Origin: Luidia sarsii
Taxonomy: Eukaryota; Echinodermata; Asteroidea; Paxillosida; Luidiidae
NCBI GenBank assembly: GCA_949987565.1
Contig: OX465107.1
Span: 23,147,958 to 23,211,957, forward strand
DNA length: 64,000 nucleotides
Reading direction: 5' to 3'
The notes under the pieces are model-generated. The model saw only the letters and a program-made list of their open reading frames with translations. It had not been told where the DNA came from and made no database searches. A program made the position numbers and the translations under genes. Shown piece after piece: positions 21,170 to 33,200 of this stretch; the first letter of the stretch is position 1; the number at the start of each line of letters is the position of its first letter.

Positions 21170-21500
21170 TTTAAAAAAATGAAAAAAATAAAAGAGCAGC
21201 TAGAGAAAGTACCAAGAAGGAGGAAATGTGTCTCTTGAGTGAAATTTGGAAAGGTTATAACTGAAGAAGCAGTGAGAAAGAGGATTGTGGAGTTTTTTTT
21301 AAACGTCACAAAAGAAGACATCAACAAGACCAATACGTATCAAGCATAAATTATGAATGATTTGAGGAAAGTGTTAGAAGCAGTGTGGAAAAACAAAAAC
21401 AAAGATGAACACAAAAAAACATACAGGGAAGAATTTAATAGTGCCACACAGTATTTTGAGTTAATTTAAGAATTTATTTTGCGTTTGGCTACACTGGGAC
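21170..21500 (+). pseudogene. Possible decayed coding stretch, unidentified
   Basis: One frame reads EQLEKVPRRRKCVS, stop, VKFGKVITEEAVRKRIVEFF, a short run, stop, then MNDLRKVLEAVWKNKNKDEH. It is Lys/Glu-rich and protein-like but broken by stops. I recognise no family; AT-rich chance coding is possible. Confidence 0.25.
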
Positions 21501-21739
21501 ACCTTACTAAACACCACTGACGAAAATAGGTGACGGTGCTTACTGCGCGGTGCGCCGCGGACGTCAACAAAAGCGGGTAATCTTACCGAAATGACAGGCT
21601 TTATCAACCTTCTCTATAATTATTCTAATAATCTGTGGTGTGGACAAAGTGACTGAGACCTCTTTTAGTGTGATACTTTTGTCCACATTGTTCAGTTTGA
21701 AGAAAAGTCCTTATATCGTCGAAAACCGGTTATTGGAGG

Positions 21740-23570
21740 ATACACATGTACAACTGTACATGTACCTCCCTGGATGCATTTTCCACTTAGATCCAAATGA
21801 TGAGGTTACTATTAAAGTGCATATACAGTATGTACAGTACGGTACCTGTACACACAAATGTATACTGTACATGATGTATCATGTATACTGTACAAATGTA
21901 TTGATTTTCTAATGAGAAACTCCTTTGGCTGCAACACACTTATGTACATGTATACGTATAGTAGGTACACTGTACATGTACATGTACATGACATTTGCTT
22001 GTACTGGTACGTACATTGTGTACATGTACATGTACATGTACATTACATTTCATGTACATTTCAAAGCTGTAAAACATCTTAAAGACAATTATTTTAGACA
22101 TTCCTTTTACAATTTACCCTATTCTTGACAGCGGTAATAAATTGAAGCCTTTTTGTAATGCATTTTGAATGCATTTTGTTTACTCTACACGAAGAAGAGA
22201 ATGTTGATGCAGAAATGTCATGAGAGCAATTATGAATGATTCCTCGTTACTCGTAGTCATTAGTGCATGTTTTCCTCAGATCACTTAACAACAACCATTG
22301 TGCAGGCCGACAGGATGCTGTACATAGGTTTTCAGGGCAAATTTCAGGGCTGATTCGTGCAAATCCTGTACACGTAGACCTACATTCACATGTATGTATA
22401 CACACAAATACATGTCCACACATACATGTACAGTGTGTACATGTACCAATTTTTGTATCCTTGTGGAGATATTGCTTTGTTATCGTGCACTATACATGTA
22501 CAACAGAGTGAGAAACTACATGTGTGTATGTTTTAAAAATGCTCCCATTTCAAGTGCAACCATACCGGTATTCATTTTCCTGTGTAGAAATTTGGACCGT
22601 ATGTCCCTTTACATGTGTGTACATACATGTAACACAAGGCAGTAGATTCGTGCCCTGTAGGCTGTATACACATGTACAGTAGGCCTACATGTACATGTAT
22701 TTTCGTAGGTTGATGAAAACATCTTTATGAAAGCCTCGAGCTCCTAAATTGCCCTACCTTTACAATTACAATACATATTATTTATTCAGATAATTAATTA
22801 TTTCTCTTTGTTCTCATATCATATCATAGATCCACCTTTACTGTTTGTTTAATAATTTATATCAGTGATGTACATGCATGTACAGGTACAATGTACACGT
22901 AAACACCCACATATTATACATGTATGTACGCATGCTACACTGTAAATGTTCATATACACATATGTACTGCATGTACATGTACCGGGTGTAATAAACATTG
23001 CATGGGTACATTATATTCATTTAAAATGAGTAACTTGTTGTTTATTTTTCAGTTAATGGACATACTGCGTTTGATGATTCTGCCTCTTGGTTTCTGTAAA
23101 TAATTGATGATTTGATTGTGTACCGTACGCTCTGTACAAAAAATGGTGTAGTACAGTACCGTACATGTACAGTACATGTACAATGTGTATGTAGATCATT
23201 TACTCAATTACTGTACATGAATGTACATTATACGGGTGTACAGTATGTACATAATTTATGTACAATGTACATGTACTTGTACATGTACATGTACACATGT
23301 ACATGTACATGTACATGTACATGTGCGCACATGTTCATGTGCGTACATGTACATTGCACATGTACATTGTACATGCATTGTACATACATTGTACATATAC
23401 GTACATGTACATGTATATGTACATGTACATGTACATTGTGCATGGGCTCTACCCACTAATCCATGAAATGCCAATGTACAGAACCTGTGTAATAGATACA
23501 TGTATGATGTACATGTAGGCCTACATGTACATGTTTATGTAGGCCTACCGGTACATGTTACATTGGCTAT
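21740..23570. repeat. TGTACA-type palindromic repeats, dense stretch
   Basis: Repeated arrays of ACATGTACATGT, with TGTACAGTAC, ACCGGTAC and AGGCCTAC variants. The purest runs are 22010-22060 and 23260-23440. Every frame gives MYMY, VHVH or CTCT peptides, so none is a gene. Confidence 0.9.
22528..22670. repeat. Dispersed duplicate of 60957-61220
   Basis: Shares TTTTAAAAATGCTCCCATTT, GTAGAAATTTGGACCG and AGATTCGTGCC in the same order with a block 38 kb away. Confidence 0.6.
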
Positions 23571-23658
23571 TGCGTTGATACATGTACAGTAGTTTAAATC
23601 ATTCATAATGTTATGCACTTCAAATGGTTTATTTCTTGTCTTCCGGTTTTCGTTGCAG

Positions 23659-24245
23659 GATTGCAAGCAATCATCCTCTGCCTGTCGTAGCGTACCGGTA
23701 CACGATGCCGACTGTACAGTAGGACCTACCCTGTGCAGCCCCAACATCAGCAGACAAACAGCAGACACACCGTCGCACCAGAGACGCAGCGGAAACAGGT
23801 TGCTGCGGGCAGATAGCCAGGTTGCTGCAGGCAGATAGCCAGGTTGCTGCAGGCAGATAGCCAGGTTGCTGCAGGCAGATAGCCAGGTTGCTGCAGGCAG
23901 ATAGCCAGGTTGCTGCAGGCAGATAGCCAGGTTGCTGCGGGCAGATAGCCAGGTTGCTGCAGGCAGATAGCCAGGTTGCTGCAGGCAGATAGCCAGGTTC
24001 TTGCGGGCAGCTATAGAGGTAGCCAGATTCTTGCAGGCGGCGATGAAATGATGCGGCTGCTTCCACTTGACAGTGGCTGGGCATCGCTGACCGGTCCAAC
24101 TGTCACCAGGAGCCTTTGAAGTTTGGAGCGGTGGACCCTTCTCACTGTCCCCGGCCAGAATGCAATTCGGGGCCAGCATGTCCCGCTGACTGACCGGACG
24201 GACCCGTCGCTCAGCTATAGGGCGAGCCCCGGCGGCCCCCCGACG
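23659..24245 (+). promoter_or_regulatory. MGAT5: Probable MGAT5 5' UTR exon part with uORFs
   Basis: A strong acceptor (pyrimidine tract then TTGCAG ending 23658) opens a stretch continuous with the coding exon, so this is likely a 5' UTR exon; mammalian MGAT5 also has non-coding 5' exons. Upstream ATGs give short ORFs at 23705-23722, 24043-24051, 24048-24119 (23 codons) and 24160-24189, all closed before the main start at 24246. The transcript start is not visible. Confidence 0.5.
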
Positions 24246-27200
24246 ATGAGGCGGACAGGTTTGGGACGGAGGGGCTGCCCCCACATCACGTCCAACAGGA
24301 TCGGCATCTTCCTCCTCTTCCTGATGCTGACCTGGGTCTACGCGTTCATGAACTACACCATGTACCAGTCCGAGCCCGGGGTGCGGGAGAGCGACCGGAT
24401 TCGGACCCGGATCCTGGAGGACAGCGAGATGTACGTCAAGGCGTTGGCTTTGGAGGAGAAGCAGGGACTCAATGTACAGAACTCTGGAGTAGTGTATGGT
24501 GAGCTGGGTTGGGTTTTGTTGAAATTGTTAGCTACAAACTGCACACTGTACGTACATGTGAACTGAAGAGTTCATTTTCAATTTTAGCAGTTTTAAAGGC
24601 CCTATACAACATTGGTAAAGGTCAAAAGATTGCCACAGTTTGTGTGTTAGACCATTAAACATAAAAAAAAAGCAATCCTTCGAAGGTTTTAGCTCAAATG
24701 GTGATCTGAGAAAGTCGAAAAGGGTAAAAAATAAACGTCACGGTTTTTGCACCATTCTGTAGTGTAAGAAATAGTTTATGACTTGCGAGTGATAAACTAT
24801 TTGTCGATGTTTGAGTGAAGATTTCTAGGGAAGTACAGCATCCCAGACTGTAAGATTTCAACATTGAGGATTCTATCATGACCATCTACAATCTGTGTAA
24901 ATTAGAAGGAAATCTGTGGACATCGATGTTTCCCGATCATCCCAATGTTGTATTGGGCCTTTAAAGGCAATTAAGACACAACTGGTGTTGGCCTAACTCA
25001 GTGTTTCAAATATCCTTATTCAGATACGTTTTGTTAAGCATGGAATAAGCCAGTAAACCCGCAGGTGTTCAGTTCTACCGAGCTGGGGTTTTTTAAAACT
25101 CAGAATAGAAAAAGCATTCTCATGATTACTGCAAATTGTCATGGTGACTTACACGTACATGTAGATGCTTGAGCAAAGTAATGAACTCTTCATGTAACAC
25201 ATGTACTTGTACTTGTAGATGCCTACAGTGTAGATCCCTACAGTAGATTGATCAAGTGTGAAAGATGGCAGTAAAAAGATGGCAAAACAATTGGGATAAT
25301 GTAGGTTGTAAGTGGAAGGAAAGCAGGATGTGAGGAGCAAATTCCACAGCAAGTCAGCACTGGGAAAAGAACTGGATGAGTGTCCTTAATTATTTGCCTT
25401 GGGGACAACCACAGTGTACGGATGTGAATGAACAGATAAATGAACAGATAAACACGTGGTGCGACTAAAGGTACTGTACATGTAAGGCATGGTGGGACAA
25501 CCAGTGAGACGGGTCCATCCGTCGAGCACCTGCCAAAGAAATATCTGCAAAAGAGGCTTAATGCGGAGGCTACAGAGCAACAGAGAGATAAGGATTCCCA
25601 GAGATGAACCTAGTATAATGTAGATCGTGTCCAACAAAATTTGTAATTCGTTGAATTTGTGATCGAATTCATTGCACACATACAAATTCAGCAAGACAGT
25701 TTGTGCAAATTACATACACATGTACTGTACATGTATGTACACGTACAGTATTTCAACACAAACCTGCAGGCTGCTCACATAAATTCTAGTGGGCAAAGTT
25801 CTAGATCTAAGCTAGACATCATCTAGGGTTCACTCGTGTACAGTACATTGTACATGTACAGTGTACTGATGTAGGCCCACTGTAATTTAGATGCAGCCAG
25901 GCAGCTGGAGATACATACACCAGCAGGCTTGGTTCATGGTAGGGAGGAAGAAATTGGCTGCTGTTATGTCAAAGCCAGTTGGAATACTACAGAAAATCTG
26001 AATAGGGAAAATAGAGTCTGACCCAGTGATAGAATGAATAAAATCAGATAGGGAAAGGGCCAAAACAGAGGGACAAAATATGTACATGTAACATGTACAA
26101 AAAATGTACGTACATGTAGTTTTATGTACCCCTGTATGGGTGTACATGTACATTTGTACATCAATGCACTTTTGTAAATGTTAGTGTGCACTGCAGTGCA
26201 TGTTCTGCATGCTATGCACATGTTTACATGTATACATGTACAGCTTACATTATACCCTTGCATTAGCAGCATTATACAATTGCACGAAATAATTAATAAT
26301 GTAGGCCTACACACACGTGTACATGTACATGTACTGTACATCACTATGAATATCTAAACCATGAACATGGAGTGAAAATGTCATTTAGCCGTGAAAAGAA
26401 AATCCACAGTGTTTTCACTCCTATTTCATGGCACACAATTAACCAAGTCATTTTCACGGTGTTTTCAGCGGTGGTCTCCCAGGCCACATTCCTGGTAGTA
26501 AATGGCAAGAGGCAATTTAGAAGTATCTGGGAGTGACAGTTACAAGGACATCATACAGTACCTCTATGGGTGTTGGTGGTCCCTACTGGTAGTTGAATTA
26601 GCCATCCCTCAAGGCTGGAGCTTGCCACCCTAGATATTCACTTTTTTTCAAGGAGGTCTTTTTAGTGACCTGAAGAAGCACTTATCAGGTCAGAGAGGCG
26701 ATTATTTTCAAGGTGAATTCACTGTAAAATGCACCTTGAAATCACAGTGACTTTTTAGTTTCACGGCTAAATGACATTTTCACCCCTTTTTCACGGTTTA
26801 GATGTTCATAGTGCATACACATTGTACATGTACATTGTATACTGTACCGATGTACATGTAATTTGTAAGAGAGGAAAAGGATGAGGGAGAAGATAAACAT
26901 GCACATGCACATGTACATGTACGTACGGTACAATGTGCAGTGTACAGTGTACTGTACATATACACATGTACATGTACATGTACATGTAGTGTACATTCAT
27001 CTATGTACTGTACCTGTACATGTACATGTACATTGTACATGTAGATGTACTGTACATGTAGATGTACTGTACATGTACAATGTACATGTACGTATACATA
27101 GAGTAGACTGTACCATTGGTGTAACACTAACAGATGGATCTGATGAACAGATGGTAAAAACATACATGTATATGTATATGTATATGTACAAGAACATGTA

Positions 27201-30200
27201 CAGTGTACATGTAATATACATGGTATAGGATGTACACGAGTAGATGTGTAGGCCTAATGATGTACAATCTACTAGTACAATGTACATGTACGCTGATAGT
27301 GATAGTGATAGTGATAGTGATACACACTGTAGGTGTTGATGTTGTCTGGGGGTGTCAACCGTGTTATTGTCTTCTACCCAATGCCACAGATGGAGTCAGA
27401 CATGATTGCCTAGCCTGCAACTAATCAATCAGAGCCAATCACAGTTAGGCAAATGGTGATCATTATTCAGTTGGTTTTTCAACAGGTGTTCATGGCCAAG
27501 TCCTTTCTGTAGTGGAATGCACCGCTGGTACATGTACAGTATATTGATTATCAGAATCATAGTCAGAGAAATTGAATCTGCAGCATCTGTGGTGGATCGA
27601 TTAACATCCATTGACCTCTGACTATTAGTTCACAAAATGCACAGATTTTTTCGATCACGAAAACGATGCGCTTAGGTAAACATCACATACATGTACATGT
27701 ATCATGCGCATTCAGATGGTGCAATATGAAAGGCTGTTCAAAGCTCATGTACTGCGCTTCAATAGTTAGCAGTACGAGCGTAGGCCCCAAGGTGTAAATT
27801 TCAGGGTGGTTCCCTTTTTATGAATGTACACATGTACAGTATAAATTCGGACTGAGTGGGAGGGAACCAGTCTACAAGATTGGAGATGCATGTGTTGTGA
27901 TACAGCGATCTCGCTGTAGGTACAAATGTATCACCAGCGTGCGTTTCCGTAACGTACATGTGTACATAAGTAATGTACCATGGAATCTAACAAATCTAAC
28001 AAATCTAACTTCGCAAAATGTTTAAACAATGCTGCTTGGAATTTGTGGTTGTCGAAGAAACCCAGAAAAACCAAAACAAAAAAGGGGAAGGTTTTATTAC
28101 CGATGTTACCAATTTTATTATCAATATTATTCCGGAATTTCAAACATTTTGATATTTAAGGTGATATATACAAAAATGTTGCAAACTGCTTACTGACTAA
28201 AATTACCAAAATGCAAATCTTAAAATTTAGTGGGCCTGACGTTTCGATCCTAGCAGGACCTTTCTCAAAGGCAGAGAAAGGTCCTGCTACATGTAGGTCC
28301 TGCTAGGATCGAAACATCAGGCCCACTAAATTTTAAGATTTTGATATTTATATCGATTTAATCGGCAATATCGAAAATGCTGATACATTTTTCTATACTG
28401 TATATAAATAATATAATATCTCTATATTTATGTATACCGGTATCCTATATATTCTGCCGCCAGGCCCTGATATTTGTAGACCTCTTCCTCCCTCACAGAC
28501 CTGAAGCGGACACTGGCCGTGCTCCTGGAGAATATCTTGGAGCGGCTGGGCACGGTGGAGCAGAAGGTGGACGTCATCTACACCAACGGCAGCCAGACCA
28601 TCCGCAACATCTCGGGCTCGGCAGACCAGCGGCACGGAGCCGGCAAGGGCGAGGCAGAGAGCCAGCAGCAGGACAACATCTACACCCGGCGGCGAGGCCA
28701 GGGCCAGGGCCAGGGCCAGGGCCAGGGCCAGGGCCAGGGCAGGAGGAAGGTGCCAGAGCTGGCGGAGCACCGCGAGGAGATCGGAGAACGCGAGGAGGAG
28801 GAGAACGAGAGACCCGTCCAGGCCAAAGGTGCTGCAGATCTAGCGATCAAAGTTGCCCTCGCTTTTGCATCATAGACACACAAACAAACAAATAAGACAG
28901 GCATGCAACTTGTCCGCGGATCAGCGGATTTCCGCGTTTTATTTAATTCGGCCATTAAAAAAAAAAAAAAAAAAAAATCAAAGTCATAAGTTGTCACAAA
29001 CTACTCAGAATGCACCACAGAGCATCTAGAATCCAAAATTTTCCCGGGCCCTTAAGCAGGCCCCAAACCACACACCGTAAGGGCTTCGTGCTTCACGCTC
29101 GCAGTTTCATTCAGACATTTTCCTCTTTTTTTTACAATTCAAGAGTTGCATGCCTGATAAGAGGAAAACTAATTGGGATACATGTGTCACTCTGCCTTTG
29201 AGAAAGGTCCTGCTAGGATCGAAACGTCAGGCCCACTAAATTTTGAGATTTGCATTTTGGTAATTTTAGTCAGTAAGCAGTTTGCAACATTTTTGGGGAT
29301 ACATGTATTTCAAATTGATTGACTGTTTTGAAATTGGCCGGAAATTCTTAACATACAGTACATGTACCAGAAAGCTGACTAGTACTATACATTTTCATGA
29401 ACGTCAAGCCAGTGGTCTCGGGTTCATGTCCCTATTTAGTCAAATTTCCTATATTATTTTCTTAAAAGTATTTACTTTCAAAAGTCAGAAAAATCAAGGA
29501 AAAACTTTCTAGGATTTTTTTTTAATGGCAAAAAAAGTTTGGATATTTTTTCATTGATTTCATTTCCAGAGACCAGGATTCAAGGGTTGGAATCCTGCCC
29601 GAGCACACCTACATGTGCGGTATCTTGTTGCTATCGGGAACAGATTATCACTGATTCTGCAACGCAAATCATTCCAGCCTCTTTTTCTTTTTCTTTTCAA
29701 GTGAGCAAAAAGCCCCCGGTTTTTGAATCGCGATTACTTGCAGTGGGAACATATCCCTCCTATACTGCACCATTTATTATTAGTATTAGTATCAGTACAT
29801 TATGTGCGCATGTACAGTGTAGTGTGTACAATGGTGCACCATGTAGATGTGCTTTTTGCAAACCCTTTTGTAATTTGAACGACCTCCCTGTGTTTTGTCT
29901 CCCATTGCTGTTTCGCCGATGTCATCAACAAATATCCCCTCCCTTTGCATGTGTACACACGTAAGTGGTCTTCTCATTCATCATTGCACAGACGATGGGT
30001 TGTGGGCACTGTACTGATGTGTGGACAGTAGCAATAATGGTAGACTAATATACAGTACCAAGCCCTTTAATTCAGCACTGCTACAAAACAGTACACTAGT
30101 CTTAACTAATCCTCTTGTGTCCCTTTAATTGCTTTATTTGCAGATTGAATTCATGCACTTTGTTTCTCTGTTTGGTTTATTGTTTGCTTCGTTTACAGCA

Positions 30201-33200
30201 GTTATAACGACTCATCTTCATTGTCATTAGATAGTTTTGAACCTTTAACATTGTAAGGTGGTGCATGGCTTCTGTAAAGTACATGCATGTACATGTACTT
30301 GTACATGTGTACATCTTTCCCCTGCTGTCCCTGAATCCTTGAATGATACTACTACTAGTCAACTCAATCCAGACTACAGTGTAAATATTGACTGGGTTTT
30401 GTAGATCACATGTACATGTACATGTACATATTGTACACTGAAATATTAGTATCGTATACAGCGCTTGTGCATACATGTAGCCTTTTCCTGTAGTTCACAG
30501 GAAGAGAATATTTCTGTGGCAATGTGACTGTTTCTATCTGCACACTTAAAAGAAAGAGGAAGTCCAATAAAAAAGTTGTGTATTCTTTCAGTTCTGATGC
30601 ACGTTGCATCCCTATACGTGTACATAGGTATACATATATATACGTGTACATGTGCACATGGTACATGTACACTACATATACGTGTCTCCATTCCCAAATA
30701 CGTGTACAAGTACATGTAGGTTTTCTGAAATCTTACTTCCTATCTTACATGTACTTCCTATTGAAATGGTAGATACCCGGTAGATGTACATGATGTATAA
30801 CATAAGTCTGACTAAATTGAAAATAAATGCCATTTTCAAAATTTCAGGATGATGTTCATGAACAAATGTGACCCGGCACAGCATAATGAGGAATAACTCC
30901 CACTTTTGAGATTTTGAGATTTTCTAATGATGTGAAAGAGTAGGTATACGATTAGCTTTCAAATGATATCAAAATAATATCCTGTAATATTTAAAATTTC
31001 TGAAAATACAAAAAAAAGAAAATTTATTTGTAATCGAATTGTGAAGATACTTTAACTTCAGGCATTGTTTACTCAAAAAGTGTTTTGGTGGGATATTCCT
31101 CATGTCGTTGTGTCGGGTCACAAATGTACATGTACATGTACACTACATGTAGTACTGTACTGTACCGTACTGTACATGTACATGTACATACATATACATG
31201 CTTCATACACAATTTGAATGATGCGCAGGTTTTTTATAACAAAAGGGGCAGCTTTTACTCTTACTATCAAGGACAGATGTGGATTTTTTGTTTTCAAAGG
31301 GAAAACTGTACTGTATTTACTTGTCCTTGTACATGTACACGTGTACATGTATACGTGTACATGTACATGTACATTGTACATGTACCGGTACATGTGTATG
31401 GTATATCCATGTACAGTACTTGTACATGTACAGAACATGCATGTACCGGTACATGCACAACTACAATTGTGTGTGCATTTGTGTGTGCACTGTGCATTCA
31501 TCGCACAGGTCAGTGAACCACTAGTACGTGCAGTATATGTACAGTACACATGTGTGTGCCAGAGTTGTCAACTACTGTACATGTACATCTATAGATCTGG
31601 AAAATTTCATGCAAATGACCCCTTCCAATTTGCACCGTACTGTATAATTATAAAGAGTATGGCCAAAGTGCATCCAAATCAATAAGACTCAATTGAGTGT
31701 TATGAATATTGTAATTGTTTTCAGAAAATTGATTCTTTATTTGTGCTTCTGTATTGGTAATTGTAATTTCAGCATGAATTGCACATTCAGATGATGCACA
31801 TGTTACATGTACAGATGTACAGGTCTCTAAGGCTCTATTTTGTATGATAGCACTTTTAATGTTTTGAGCAGTTATCATGGTTATGATATGTAGTAATGTA
31901 TAGTGCATTGAACATGTTGAATGGATCAATGTACAATTGTACATGTACATGTACATGTACATGTACAGTGTACATGTACATGTACAGTGTACATGTACAT
32001 GTACAATGTACAGTACATGTACCGTAGTCTATCAGTGAGAAAGAAAAAAACCTATACACATGTACATATATACATGTACATGTACCGGTATGAAGCTGTC
32101 ATTTCAACAGAGCTACAGTGGAACATCGCTGTTAATGAACATCCCGGGATCCATGGAACTTGTTCGGTATAGCGGCCATTCGTTATTATAGCAGTTGCGG
32201 CCGCATATCCACAGATGGAAAATTGGGAGGCAAAGGGCATGTTCGTTGTAGCCAAATGTCCGGCATATTTTGGCGGTCGTTATGGTTATAGTGATGTTCC
32301 ACTGTATAATAAGGAGCTTCGTGATTCAACCACATAGCCTCAACATCCAGGAGAGGAATATTAACACCTTTCCTATTTACTACCAATAACCCTTCTTTTG
32401 TGTCGACTACTGACTACTAATCCCTACAGCCTGGTACAATTTTCTCCAGTCCTTCCCTTTGATCCCACCCTGCCAACTACTTGTACAGTACCCTCTTTAT
32501 TCTGTATCTGTCATCCATGGCTCTTCCCTTCCTACCGGTATTTTTTTCCTTGTCATTCAGGCATGCAACTTTTCCGTGGATCCACGGATTTCCACATTTT
32601 TTTAAATTCAGCCTTAAAAAAAAAAAAAAAAACGTAAAAAAAAGAAGAAAAAAAAAGAAGAAGATGTCTTCTCCCCTAACTATTATTAAAACACATGCTG
32701 AGTTAAAAACTTTTATGTTTACTTTAAACAAAAATTTAATTTTCTGGGTGTATGCCTTGAAAAAGGTTAAAATCTGTCACTCAGCTTAAAGTCATAAGTG
32801 GTCAAAAACTGCTCAGAATGCACCACAGAGCATCTAGAATCCAAACCCCACGCCGTAAACGCTTCGTGCTTTGCGCTCGTAGTTTTATTCGGACATTTTC
32901 CTCTTTCTTTTTACAATTCAAGAGTTGCATGCCTGGTCATTGAAGTCGTTCTGCCTCTGAGAAAGGTTCCGCTAGGATCGAAACGTCAGGCCTGCCGCCC
33001 TCCTAGGTTTTGAGGAAACTGGAGAGGATCATTGTCAGAGAGTATAGAGGCATCACAGAATTGCCCTGGGGTTATTCTGGTGTGTGAAAAATAAATTGTA
33101 TACAAGATGTTACTTGTATTGACTCGACTGAAGTTGACCGTGAAATTGGGCTATGTCTGATTTGCTGTTCCATTGTTGGCTAGGAAACCAGTGGACTGAG

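Noticed and set aside
23112..23518. Tyr-Met, Val-His or Cys-Thr repeat proteins (also many other places)
   Set aside because: TGTACA arrays give these peptides in every frame on both strands.
23797..24020. CRISPR-like array
   Set aside because: Head-to-tail identical units without unique spacers, in an animal genome. The same holds for 13822-13959.
24123..24245. N-terminal extension of MGAT5
   Set aside because: The frame is open but starts with TTG, has no ATG and no hydrophobic or conserved content; ATG 24246 precedes a proper type II anchor.
23535..24284. 249-residue antisense protein with 22-residue repeats
   Set aside because: The repeat period equals the 22-bp minisatellite cycling through three frames; it is antisense to the MGAT5 leader.
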